In this document: piece after piece, positions 25,704 through 34,330 of the stretch
Layout: each line of letters starts with the position of its first letter
Numbering within the stretch: the stretch's first letter is position 1
NCBI GenBank assembly: GCA_001689495.1
Contig: LUJS01000052.1
Location: forward strand, 76,112-140,111
Source of the DNA: Bacteroidales bacterium M8
GTDB lineage: Bacteria > Bacteroidota > Bacteroidia > Bacteroidales > Muribaculaceae
DNA: 64,000 nucleotides
Reading direction: 5' to 3'
Notes under the pieces: generated by a model
The model's input: only the letters and a program-made list of their open reading frames with translations
Databases searched by the model: none
Told to the model about the DNA's origin: nothing
Made by a program: the position numbers and the translations under genes

Positions 25704-26498
25704 TCAACCGGCCACCTTGGTCACGTCGGCGGCGTTGATCCACGCGCGGTGGGCATTGTCCACCTCTACGTCATACCAGACAGTGCGGACTGAATCGGCG
25801 GCAGACATCGAGCTGACCGAATCGAGGATGGTGACCCTCGTGCCCTCGTGCAGCAGCATTGCCTCCTGCGAGCGGTCGGTCGGCGTCCTCGGCACGGTGC
25901 TGAGGATTGTCGAGGGAGATGTTATGATGGCGACATCATCTGCCAGCGCGAGCGATGCTGAACGGAATGCAAAGAACATGCAGACCATGCATCCTATCAG
26001 CGTGACGATGCCACCGAAGAATCCGGTCTTGCGGATGGCGACGGCGTCGGCAAACAGATAGGCCATGATTGCAGCCACCGTGAGGGCGAAGCATCCGAAC
26101 GCGAGCCACGCCCAAGTGTTGGAACGGACGGCAGCGGAAACCGAATCAAGGGCATTGCCGAGAAAAGTGCCACGCTCGCCGGGTTTGTCCGTGATGCGCG
26201 AGTTGACAAACTCAAGATTGTTGCGAACGTCCTCGTCGGTGGGGTCGAGTCTCAGGGCTCTTTCATACGACAATATCGCATTTCCCGACTCCCCCATCCT
26301 ATAATATGAGTTCCCGAGGTTGTAATAGAGCTTGGCCGAGGGTCCTTCCTCGTCGATGGCCTTGAGATAGAGCGATGCCGCCGTGGCAAAATCGTCTGAG
26401 GTATAAGCCGAGTCTGCCTGCTGTATCAGAGGCGAGTCTGCGCGGGCCGACAGATAGGCCAACGCAATGCTCAGAAAAAGAATTATATATCTTGTCAT
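25704..26498 (-). CDS. batE: BatE: TPR and SH3-like membrane protein of the aerotolerance operon
   Basis: A 264-residue exported protein with a signal peptide (about 1-20), a TPR pair (about 27-95: DFATAASLYLKAIDEEGPSAKLYYNLGNSYYRMGESGNAILSYE), two membrane helices (about 135-155 and 160-180), and a C-terminal SH3-like domain (MLLHEGTRVTILDS). This is the BatE architecture. It is the last gene of the bat operon and overlaps batD by four bases. Bat proteins contribute to oxygen tolerance in Bacteroides. The mechanism is not known. Confidence 0.9.
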   Translation of the reverse strand: MTRYIILFLSIALAYLSARADSPLIQQADSAYTSDDFATAASLYLKAIDEEGPSAKLYYNLGNSYYRMGESGNAILSYERALRLDPTDEDVRNNLEFVNSRITDKPGERGTFLGNALDSVSAAVRSNTWAWLAFGCFALTVAAIMAYLFADAVAIRKTGFFGGIVTLIGCMVCMFFAFRSASLALADDVAIITSPSTILSTVPRTPTDRSQEAMLLHEGTRVTILDSVSSMSAADSVRTVWYDVEVDNAHRAWINAADVTKVAG

Positions 26499-28297
26499 TT
26501 GGAATTGCGTTCAATATTGTTAATGGCTTCGACACCGGCAGTATATACGGTGTCCATGCGCGATGAAGACTCGGGGGTGTATCTTGCCATCTCGCAGTCG
26601 TCGATGATCGCGATGACGGGGTCGATCGCCTCCTTGCCATAGCCCTTGTCGCCGAGCGTGGCGGCGATGTTCTGGCGGGTGAGCTGCGAGGTGGGTATGG
26701 ACAGCTTGTCGGAGAGGTATCCCCAGAGGGCGCGCAACATCTCTTCGTAGAATTTGTCCGCGTTCTGCTCCTTGAGATATTTTTCGGCGGTCTTGAGTCG
26801 GCGTTTTGCCACCTTGCTTGCGCGGGCGTTACGCAGACCGACAACATCGGCATTACGCCTTGCCGCATTGTAATTGACAAACAGAATTCCGCCGGCAATG
26901 ACAATCAGGCCAAGATAGAGCATCCAGTAATATGTCTGACGCACAACGAGAGTGTGGCTCTTCGAGGGATTCTTCTGGCCGAGGTAGATGTGGCGTATGT
27001 CTGAATTCTTGTTTTCGATGGCCTTCTGGTCTTCGGTCGCGGCAGGTGTCGAGAGACCCTTTGCGACCTTGATGGGATATGTCGGCGTTGTCAACGTGAC
27101 ATACTTGGCGGTAGCGGGGTTGAAATAAACGAACTTGTCGCTTCCTATGGTGAAGTTGCCCACGCTCTGGGGCACGAAGGTATATTCGACGGTCATGGTG
27201 CCGCTGACCTCGTTGCCGCTGACGCGGGTCTGGATGTCGCTCTTGGGCGAGTACTGCTCGAACTCGGAGGGGAAATCTATGCGGGGTTCCTTGAGATACT
27301 TGATGTTGCCCGTGCCGCTAATCGTGTATATGAGTGTGGCGGGGTCGTTGGTGCGGAAGGTGTTGCCCACAAGACGTGAGTCTACCGTGAACGTGCCGAC
27401 AGCGCCGCTGAATCCGTCGGGACGGGGTTCGGGCAACGGCTTTATGTCAATGGACGCCGAGTTGGAGCTGACCTTGATTTTCTGCTCACGAGGCTGACGC
27501 ACCTGAAACATGCCCATGTTGACGTTGTCGTACTGGACTACAGAAATGTCATAGTTGCCCGAGTTGATGGTGAGGTGTCCGCTCTTCTGCGGGAAGATTA
27601 TGCACTCCTTGAGTACGGCGGTCATATATTCCTGTCCCCTGTATGTTTCCTGTTGGTTGAGGGATGGCTGGACGTCGAGTTCCTGTATCAGGAATCCGTC
27701 AAAGGCAGGCTGACGAGTGGGAAGGAAGGATGATATGGAATACTTCGTATAGAGCTTGATGGTACAGGCAATGGCCTCCTGCTCGTATGCCGACGAACGC
27801 GAGAGGATAATACGGACGAATACGTCGTCTGAATTGACCTTGCGTCCGGCTGCCTGCGAATCAACATCGTCGACGGCCACGGGACGCTGTGACCCGGGAG
27901 TATTTCGGTCTGACGAGGGATGTATGGTGAAAGGCACGGGCTTGGTCGAATACCTCTTGCCATCAGCCGTAACCGTTGCAGCAGGGATGGTGAATTCGCC
28001 AGCTTTCTCGGCGCGATAATAGTATGTGTACTCAACGGCCGACGAGGATGTGGCACGGCCATTGACAACCTGATAGCTCTGGGATGTCGACTGCGCGGGA
28101 CCGTATATGAGCTTGCAGCCATCAATGGGCTGGACTCTCAGATCCGATCCGTCGGCATTCGTGAGTCTATAGGTTACGGCAAAGCGCTCCCCCTCATAGG
28201 TTCTTCCGGGTGCCTTGACAGTGAAGCTGACATCTGCCGCCAGTCCGTATGAGGCAAGGAAGACAAGAGTTAATATCAGTGTTATGTATCGTTTCAT
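26495..28297 (-). CDS. batD: BatD: large exported membrane protein of the aerotolerance operon
   Basis: A 600-residue protein. The start at 28297 gives a signal peptide (MKRYITLILTLVFLASYGLAA). The BatD region with several immunoglobulin-like beta domains spans about 23-430. One membrane helix follows near 455-475 (YWMLYLGLIVIAGGILFV), then a cytoplasmic helical tail (about 490-600). The frame extends eight codons upstream from a TTG, which is less likely. It overlaps batE and follows batC by 39 bases. It probably forms a complex at the inner membrane with the VWA proteins BatA and BatB (inferred from family context). Confidence 0.92.
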   Translation of the reverse strand: MKRYITLILTLVFLASYGLAADVSFTVKAPGRTYEGERFAVTYRLTNADGSDLRVQPIDGCKLIYGPAQSTSQSYQVVNGRATSSSAVEYTYYYRAEKAGEFTIPAATVTADGKRYSTKPVPFTIHPSSDRNTPGSQRPVAVDDVDSQAAGRKVNSDDVFVRIILSRSSAYEQEAIACTIKLYTKYSISSFLPTRQPAFDGFLIQELDVQPSLNQQETYRGQEYMTAVLKECIIFPQKSGHLTINSGNYDISVVQYDNVNMGMFQVRQPREQKIKVSSNSASIDIKPLPEPRPDGFSGAVGTFTVDSRLVGNTFRTNDPATLIYTISGTGNIKYLKEPRIDFPSEFEQYSPKSDIQTRVSGNEVSGTMTVEYTFVPQSVGNFTIGSDKFVYFNPATAKYVTLTTPTYPIKVAKGLSTPAATEDQKAIENKNSDIRHIYLGQKNPSKSHTLVVRQTYYWMLYLGLIVIAGGILFVNYNAARRNADVVGLRNARASKVAKRRLKTAEKYLKEQNADKFYEEMLRALWGYLSDKLSIPTSQLTRQNIAATLGDKGYGKEAIDPVIAIIDDCEMARYTPESSSRMDTVYTAGVEAINNIERNSK

Positions 28298-28336
28298 CGT
28301 GAGGCTTTGAATTAGTATCAAGGTCAGTTCATCGGA

Positions 28337-29149
28337 TTACCACGGCTTGGCCACCTGACGTCTGTTCGGGGCTCCCGACTTGCGGCGTTCGGCCTCGATG
28401 CGCTGGCGGGTGGCGTTCTCCTCGTTCTCCATCGCCTTCAGAATCTGTTCGGCATTCTCCTTGCTTATGCCGCCGTTCTGTTGCTGCTGTTGCTGCTGCT
28501 GTTGGTTCTGAGGTTGCTGTTGCTGCTGTTGATCCTTGTTTTGATCCTGATCCTTGTTCTGGTCCTGTTTGTTCTGATCCTGATTTTTGTTCTGATCTTT
28601 GTTTTGATCCTGATTTTGGTCCTGCCGGTCCTTGTCCTGATCTTTGTTCTGATCCTGATTCTGGTCCTGATTCTGATTCTGTTGCTCTTCGAGCTTCTTC
28701 TGGGCCAGTCTCAAGTTCTCTCTCGCCTTGTCGTTGTCGGGATTCTTGCGCAGTGAGTTTTTGTAGAGGTCTATGCTCTTCTGATACTCCTTTGCATTGT
28801 ATGCGATGTTGCCGAGGTTGAAGTACGAGAGCTCGGCTATGGCTGCATCCTCGGCATTTTTGGCGAGGTTGGTCAGAATCTGCGATGCTTCCTTCAGATT
28901 CTCGCCCGATGCGGAGCCCTGCCTGAGATAAGAAGCGGCGAGATTGAACAGGGCTGTCTCATTCATCGCATTGATTTCGAGAGCCTTTTTATATGCCACT
29001 TCGGCATCGGCATAGCGCTCCTGACGGTACAGCTTGTTGCCGTCCACTATATAGTTGCGTTCCTCTCTGGTCGAATTGTCGGCAGTGGCGGCAAAGGCCT
29101 CGCCACCGGCAAGCATGGAGAGTATTACGAGCGAGAAAATCGGTTTCAT
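28337..29149 (-). CDS. batC: BatC: TPR protein with a long Asp/Gln/Asn/Lys repeat tail
   Basis: A 270-residue protein with a signal peptide (about 1-22), three TPR-like units (about 30-150) and a strongly low-complexity region at residues 155-225, made of DQN, DQNK and then Gln runs. A short conserved C terminus follows (ISKENAEQILKAMENEENATRQRIEAERR). BatC family TPR proteins have this place in the operon. The disordered tail is longer than the TPR part would need. The start overlaps the batB stop by four bases. Confidence 0.9.
   Translation of the reverse strand: MKPIFSLVILSMLAGGEAFAATADNSTREERNYIVDGNKLYRQERYADAEVAYKKALEINAMNETALFNLAASYLRQGSASGENLKEASQILTNLAKNAEDAAIAELSYFNLGNIAYNAKEYQKSIDLYKNSLRKNPDNDKARENLRLAQKKLEEQQNQNQDQNQDQNKDQDKDRQDQNQDQNKDQNKNQDQNKQDQNKDQDQNKDQQQQQQPQNQQQQQQQQQNGGISKENAEQILKAMENEENATRQRIEAERRKSGAPNRRQVAKPW
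28475..28687 (-). repeat. Low-complexity coding repeat inside batC
   Basis: A run of GAT/CAG/AAC/AAA-type codons that encodes repeated DQNK-like units and then poly-Gln. The repeated codons, often identical, suggest growth or shrinkage by slippage. It is in frame throughout. Confidence 0.85.
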
Positions 29150-30219
29150 TTCTTGTCTCCTTTCTGTTCTTCTCTTGTGAAGAACTTATATTGTTTGAGC
29201 CACGAAATCTTACGGGTCACCACAAAGACATCGGCGATAAGAAGTATCAGCGCTATCCATGCCACTATCGGGAACTGTTCGCTCTGGGGCGAGAACGACT
29301 TGCGCTCATACTCGCTCTGCTGCAGCTCGTCCATCTTTGTGTCTACGGCCTGAATTGCCGAGGTCGATGCGCCGTTGACATAGATGCCCTTGCCGGCCTG
29401 TGCAATCTGTTGAGCCGTAGCCTCGTCGAGCTTCGTCACAACCTGCTGTCCGGTGGTGGGATCAATCATATACTGATTGGTGCCCTTGACCGGGATTCGG
29501 GCCCCTCGGGCCGAGCCGAGACCGATCACGTCGACCTGAATGCCAGCCTGCGAGGCGCGCTTGGCCTCCTCGATGGCATTGTCCTCGAAGTTCTCGCCAT
29601 CGGTGAGTACAACGATGGCCTTGCCCATGTCGTCGTTGGGGGTAAACGAGTTCATCGCCATGTCGAGGGCGGTGCCGATGGCTGTGCCCTGAGTCGGTAC
29701 CATATCGGTGGTGATGGAGTTGACGAACATCTTGGCCGAGATGAAGTCTGATGTTATGGGGAGCTGTGTGTATGCATCGCCCGCAAAGACAATGAGGCCG
29801 ACCTTGTCGTTGCGCATCTTGTCTATCAGCTTCTCAAGTATGTACTTGGCACGCTGCAGGCGCGAGACACCCGCCTCGTCGTCGGTCGACGACGCAAGCA
29901 TCGAATTCGAGACGTCAAGACATATCATCACCTCAATGCCTCGCTCGGTGGTGGTCTCAGCTCCGTCCTGTTCGAGGCTTGACGTGGCTCTTGGGCGGGC
30001 AAGGATTATGACGAGTGCCGTTATGATGAGGAGCGAGAAACAGAGTTTGACCCACGGCATGTATAGCGACACCTCGGGCATCAGTGAAGCGATGACCTCG
30101 GGACGGCCGAACTTCTTCAGTTTGGCACGGCGTCTCAGGCGCCCCCACAGAAACAGGAGCACGGCTGCCGGCACGAGCAACAGAAGATATAGCAGATTCG
30201 GGTATGCGAAGGTAATCAT
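29146..30219 (-). CDS. batB: BatB: von Willebrand factor A membrane protein
   Basis: A 357-residue inner-membrane protein with two N-terminal helices (about 8-26 and 58-75), a VWA domain (about 92-285) and one helix near the C terminus (about 322-342). The metal-ion site is intact: CLDVSNSML (DxSxS) and LTDGENFED. It overlaps batC by four bases and follows batA by four bases. BatA and BatB are thought to act together at the membrane under MoxR control. Confidence 0.93.
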   Translation of the reverse strand: MITFAYPNLLYLLLLVPAAVLLFLWGRLRRRAKLKKFGRPEVIASLMPEVSLYMPWVKLCFSLLIITALVIILARPRATSSLEQDGAETTTERGIEVMICLDVSNSMLASSTDDEAGVSRLQRAKYILEKLIDKMRNDKVGLIVFAGDAYTQLPITSDFISAKMFVNSITTDMVPTQGTAIGTALDMAMNSFTPNDDMGKAIVVLTDGENFEDNAIEEAKRASQAGIQVDVIGLGSARGARIPVKGTNQYMIDPTTGQQVVTKLDEATAQQIAQAGKGIYVNGASTSAIQAVDTKMDELQQSEYERKSFSPQSEQFPIVAWIALILLIADVFVVTRKISWLKQYKFFTREEQKGDKK

Positions 30220-30223
30220 ATCT

Positions 30224-31210
30224 TTAGGGTATAGTTCGGAGGAGAGTATAGCGCAGAATGACTATGAGGCTGAAGAGTATAAGCGCCGCGATGGCCCAAG
30301 GCAGATAATAGTCCTCGGTGGCCGTGAAGTTGCGGGTGTCCATCTTGGTCTTCTCGAGACTGTCGATCTCAGAGAATATCTCGCGAAGCACATTGTTGCC
30401 TGTGGCGCGGAAGTATTTGCCTCCCGTTGTCTCGGCAATCGACTTTAGTGTAGCCTCGTCAATGACGACGGGGAGATTGACATATTCTATACGGCCGAAC
30501 ATGTTCTCCTGCGGATATGGAGCCGTGCCGTTCGAGCCGATGCCGATGGTATAGACCTTGATACCGAGCTGGCGGGCTATCTCGGCGGCGGTACGGGGTG
30601 CGACATTGCCGGTGTTGTTCGAGCCGTCTGTCAGGAGGATGATGCTCTTTGACTTAGCCTTGCCCTCCTTGATGCGGTTGATCGAGGTCGCGAGGCCGTC
30701 GCCGATAGCGGTGCCGTCCTGCAGCATGCCCATCTTGATGTCGTTGATATAGTTGACGACAGTCGAGCGGTCTGTAGTCATGGGTAGGGCCGTGAAGCTC
30801 TCAGCGGCGAATATGACCACGCCGATGTTGTCGCCGTCGCGTCCCGAGACAAATTTGGATGCCACCTCCTTGGCGGCCTCGAACCTGTCGGGCTTGAAGT
30901 CACGGGCAAGCATTGACGTCGAAATGTCGAGCGCCAGCACGATGTCCGTACCCTCGACGCTCGAGGTGTTCCACGAATCGCGAGTCTGTGGCCTTGCGAG
31001 AATCACTATGACGCAGCCTATCACGCCCAACTGCAAGACAAAGAGCAGATGCACGAGCCAGCCTCTGAAGGGCCGCCCCATCTTGGCGAACGGCGATAGT
31101 GTCGACATCCCCATCGAGGGATGCAGAGTGCGCTGTTTCCACACATACCATGCTATGAGCGGTATCAGCAGAAGCAGAAGCCAGAGATATTCGGGATGTG
31201 CCAGTTGCAT
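30224..31210 (-). CDS. batA: BatA: von Willebrand factor A membrane protein
   Basis: A 328-residue VWA protein of the same layout as BatB: N-terminal helices (about 8-26 and 55-75), a VWA domain (about 90-290) with the metal site ALDISTSML and LTDGSNNTG, and a C-terminal helix (about 305-325). It shares clear similarity with BatB, as expected for a duplicated pair. It lies nine bases after the preceding membrane protein gene. Confidence 0.93.
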   Translation of the reverse strand: MQLAHPEYLWLLLLLIPLIAWYVWKQRTLHPSMGMSTLSPFAKMGRPFRGWLVHLLFVLQLGVIGCVIVILARPQTRDSWNTSSVEGTDIVLALDISTSMLARDFKPDRFEAAKEVASKFVSGRDGDNIGVVIFAAESFTALPMTTDRSTVVNYINDIKMGMLQDGTAIGDGLATSINRIKEGKAKSKSIILLTDGSNNTGNVAPRTAAEIARQLGIKVYTIGIGSNGTAPYPQENMFGRIEYVNLPVVIDEATLKSIAETTGGKYFRATGNNVLREIFSEIDSLEKTKMDTRNFTATEDYYLPWAIAALILFSLIVILRYTLLRTIP

Positions 31211-31219
31211 AGTCTGAGG

Positions 31220-32221
31220 TTAGCTGTTGGGTTGTTTCTTGATTTCATTCTTATCTGCCGCATCCGACTCCTTTTCGGGTTCGGGCGCAGGCTTCGTGTC
31301 CTCGACAAACTGGAGGGCCGAGTTGAATGCCCTGATATTGTCGTCAGGGAGAGGCCGCATTTTGGCAAACTTCACAAAATCGGCTATCTCGAGGACCTGA
31401 TCGACATATTTCTTGCTGTATTTAGTCTGCTCGTTGCGCGACAGAGTACGTCTGATCTGGTCTGAGGTCATCTCCATGGCGTTTATGCCGAATCTGCGCT
31501 GCAGATATACGCGGAGGATGTCGGTGAGGGTGGTATAGTAGTCCTTCTCCCTGCCCTGCTCGCAGAGGTTCTCCGATTTCAGAGCCATGAGAGCCTGTCG
31601 GGCTGCCTCGTAGGGAGGAATCGGGGGTGCCGAGGGCTTGTTTTCTGGTTTCTTGCGACCGAGATAGCGGCGCAGGCCGAAATATCCGCCGACAAGGACA
31701 GCGACGAGGGCGAGAATCCACAGTCCGTAATCGACGAGGAAGTCAGGGAGATAGTCGACGAACTTGCGTTTAAAGTCCTGCACGTCGGCATAGTCGTGGA
31801 TGGTCGTGAGCGAATCGACCATAGCGGGTATGACCTTGAGTGCGAGGCGCTGCGAGGCTATTGTCTCCTGACCGTCGATATAAAGTATCGGCCTCAACTG
31901 ATACATGCCCGAGTCGAACGACTGGAGCAGTATCTCGCGGTTTACCTCGATGCGGCCGTTGCCGAGGTCGGTTGTATCGGCATCGAGCAGATCGAGTATC
32001 TCGACGTTGCCACACAAGGAGTCTGCCGGGATATGTATGTTGCCCTTGCTGTCCTTGTCCGCCACAAGCTGCACATGCATGGGCGTGGCCTTTCCCATCA
32101 GGACATAGGCCGAATCCATGGACACTTTCAGCGTGGCAGGTGCCGCCTCGGCGGTGATCGGCGCCGTCATGGCGGCAATCATCGCGAACGGCATTATGAT
32201 ATGTCGGAAGAATGATTTCAT
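31220..32221 (-). CDS. Bat-operon membrane protein of unknown function
   Basis: A 333-residue protein. The start at 32221 gives a signal peptide (MKSFFRHIIMPFAMIAAMTAP...AEA). A beta-rich periplasmic domain (about 28-155) leads to one membrane helix (LWILALVAVLVGGYFGL, about 172-190) and a cytoplasmic helical domain with an acidic, Lys-rich tail. I have not linked it to a named family. A gene of this type commonly lies between the DUF58 gene and batA in Bacteroidota. Its start overlaps the DUF58 stop by four bases. The frame extends upstream to 32395, but that lies inside the DUF58 gene. Confidence 0.78.
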   Translation of the reverse strand: MKSFFRHIIMPFAMIAAMTAPITAEAAPATLKVSMDSAYVLMGKATPMHVQLVADKDSKGNIHIPADSLCGNVEILDLLDADTTDLGNGRIEVNREILLQSFDSGMYQLRPILYIDGQETIASQRLALKVIPAMVDSLTTIHDYADVQDFKRKFVDYLPDFLVDYGLWILALVAVLVGGYFGLRRYLGRKKPENKPSAPPIPPYEAARQALMALKSENLCEQGREKDYYTTLTDILRVYLQRRFGINAMEMTSDQIRRTLSRNEQTKYSKKYVDQVLEIADFVKFAKMRPLPDDNIRAFNSALQFVEDTKPAPEPEKESDAADKNEIKKQPNS

Positions 32222-33093
32222 CTTACTCCTCGGTTTTTGAATAGAGCCATCAGCGCACGAGCGAAGTCCTCGTCCGTGGCTATCGAGGCAAGGTCTACCC
32301 TGCTCTTCCGCAGAGTCTCGACCATCTGCTGCTGGCGTTCGTACCACCATTTGCCATAGGCGTTGCGTGTCGACTTCATCGAGGTGTCTATCCACCTTGT
32401 GTGGCCGGTCTCGAGATCGGTCACGCGCATCAGCCCGAGGTCGGGCAGCGAGGCGTCACGCTTGTCATAGACCTGAATGGCTATGAGGTCGTGCTTGCTC
32501 ACGGCAACCTGAAGCTGACGTGTATAGTCGTGGGAATCAATGAAATCGGAGATCAGGAACGTAGTTGAGCGTTTTTTGAGCGCATCGGTCAGATAACGTA
32601 GCGCCGTGCCTATGTCCGTGCCCTGACTCTCGGGTGTGAAGTCGAGTAGTTCGCGGATTATCAGCAGGATATGCTTCTTGCCTTTCTTGGGCGGAATGAA
32701 CTTTTCGATTTTGTCCGAAAAGAACAGCACGCCTATCTTGTCGTTGTTGGTGATGGCCGAATATGCGATGGTCGCCGCAATCTCGGCTATCATCTCCCTC
32801 TTCTCCTCACCCACGGCGCCGAAGAGTCGCGAGCGCGACACATCGACAAGCAGCATCACGGTGAGTTCGCGCTCTTCCTCATAGACCTTGACATACGGAC
32901 GGTTGTGTCGCGCAGTCACGTTCCAGTCTATGTCGCGCACGTCATCGCCATACTGATATTCGCGCACCTCGGAGAAAGTCATGCCGCGGCCCTTGAAGGC
33001 GGTGTGGTACTCGCCCGCAAATATATTCTGCGACAGACCTCTGGTCTTGATGTCGATCTTGCGTACTTTTTTGAGCAACTCGTTGGCTTCCAT
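32218..33093 (-). CDS. DUF58 domain protein of the Bat operon
   Basis: A 291-residue soluble protein with the DUF58 signature GDDVRDIDWNVTARHNRPYVKVYEEE near residue 50 and a VWA-like fold afterwards (LLVDVSRSRLFG, FISDFIDSHDYTR). DUF58 proteins are standard partners of MoxR ATPases. It lies 38 bases after moxR and overlaps the next gene by four bases. Confidence 0.92.
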   Translation of the reverse strand: MEANELLKKVRKIDIKTRGLSQNIFAGEYHTAFKGRGMTFSEVREYQYGDDVRDIDWNVTARHNRPYVKVYEEERELTVMLLVDVSRSRLFGAVGEEKREMIAEIAATIAYSAITNNDKIGVLFFSDKIEKFIPPKKGKKHILLIIRELLDFTPESQGTDIGTALRYLTDALKKRSTTFLISDFIDSHDYTRQLQVAVSKHDLIAIQVYDKRDASLPDLGLMRVTDLETGHTRWIDTSMKSTRNAYGKWWYERQQQMVETLRKSRVDLASIATDEDFARALMALFKNRGVR

Positions 33094-33131
33094 GCTGCTT
33101 GGGTTGGTATGGATGATGGGACGGTGTTATG

Positions 33132-34127
33132 TCAGGGCACCTCGACCTTGTCGAGAATCTCGGAAATGATCTGGTCGGTGGTGATGTTGTTGGCCTCGGC
33201 CTCGTATGTGAGTCCGATACGGTGACGCAGCACGTCGTGGCAGACGGCGCGTACATCCTCGGGCACTACATAGCCACGGCCACGCAGGAATGCGTATGCC
33301 CTCGAGGCCTTGGCAAGACCGATTGATGCACGGGGCGAGGCACCGAAACAGATCATGCTGACAAGATCCTTCAGACCGTAGTCCGAGGGATTACGGGTGG
33401 CGAAGACGATGTCAACGATATACCTTTCGATCTTCTCGTCGAGATAGATCTGCTCTACGATTCTCTGCACCTCGAGTATCTCGTTGGGACGGAGCAGAGG
33501 ACGCACCTCCTGACGGACGCCTGAGATGTTCTGGCGTATGATGACCTTCTCTTCCTCTTTGGTGGGATAGCCGATGATGACCTTGAGGAGGAAACGGTCA
33601 ACCTGTGCCTCGGGCAGCGGATATGTACCCTCCTGCTCGATGGGGTTCTGGGTAGCCATGACGAGGAAAGGCTCGTCGAGGCGGAAAGTGGTATCGCCGA
33701 TGGTGACCTGACGCTCCTGCATGGCCTCGAGCAGCGCGGACTGCACCTTGGCCGGCGCACGGTTGATCTCGTCGGCGAGGACGAAGTTGGCGAAAATCGG
33801 GCCTTTCTTTATCTGGAACTGCTCCTTCTGAATCGAGTAGATCATAGTACCGATGACGTCGGCAGGCAGAAGGTCGGGCGTAAACTGTATGCGGCTGTAT
33901 TTGGCATCTATGACCTGCGCGAGTGTCTTGATGGCAAGAGTCTTGGCAAGGCCGGGCACACCCTCGAGGAGTACATGTCCGTTAGAGAGAAGTGCGATGA
34001 GAAGGGAGTCGACAAGATGTTTCTGTCCGACGATTGTCTGGTCCATCCCTCGTGTGACGAGCTGTACGAAGTCGTTTTTCGAGGCGACGAGCTCGTTGAG
34101 TTCTCTGATGTTAACCGATTCGCTCAT
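33132..34127 (-). CDS. MoxR-family AAA+ ATPase
   Basis: A 331-residue AAA+ ATPase that leads the bat operon. Walker A is GVPGLAKT (56-63), Walker B is FVLADEINRAPAKVQSALLEAM, and the sensor 1 asparagine is in MATQNPIEQEGTYPLPEAQVDRF. MoxR proteins act as chaperones that assemble or activate VWA-containing membrane complexes, here probably BatA and BatB. A TAACTTTG box lies 57 bases upstream. Confidence 0.95.
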   Translation of the reverse strand: MSESVNIRELNELVASKNDFVQLVTRGMDQTIVGQKHLVDSLLIALLSNGHVLLEGVPGLAKTLAIKTLAQVIDAKYSRIQFTPDLLPADVIGTMIYSIQKEQFQIKKGPIFANFVLADEINRAPAKVQSALLEAMQERQVTIGDTTFRLDEPFLVMATQNPIEQEGTYPLPEAQVDRFLLKVIIGYPTKEEEKVIIRQNISGVRQEVRPLLRPNEILEVQRIVEQIYLDEKIERYIVDIVFATRNPSDYGLKDLVSMICFGASPRASIGLAKASRAYAFLRGRGYVVPEDVRAVCHDVLRHRIGLTYEAEANNITTDQIISEILDKVEVP

Positions 34128-34183
34128 AGTTTGTATTGAAAATATAGAGTGTTTTTTAGTTTGTCTATGTTAAATGTGACATA

Positions 34184-34191
34184 CAAAGTTA
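34184..34191 (-). promoter_or_regulatory. -7 box upstream of moxR and the bat operon
   Basis: TAACTTTG on the minus strand, 57 bases before the MoxR start codon, in an AT-rich spacer. The -33 element is not clear. Confidence 0.5.
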
Positions 34192-34275
34192 TATATTACA
34201 ACAAACATAGTGTGAAAAAAGTGTGTTAATTTTATCTATTTTATCTTTACGTTAGCGAAAATTAACTGAAATAAA

Positions 34276-34306
34276 GCGGGCCGACTCGGATATTGAGCCG
34301 GCCCGC
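34276..34306 (-). terminator. Terminator after the DUF5723 gene
   Basis: The stem GCGGGCCG-n-CTC pairs with GAG-n-CGGCCCGC around a seven-base loop, followed on the minus strand by TTTATTTC. It lies 25 bases past the DUF5723 stop and separates that gene from the bat operon. Confidence 0.8.
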
Positions 34307-34330
34307 AGAGGGGTTTGATTCAGGTATTTT

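Noticed and set aside
28475..28687. A CRISPR-like or intergenic tandem repeat
   Set aside because: The repeats are codon-based, lack spacers and are in frame within batC.
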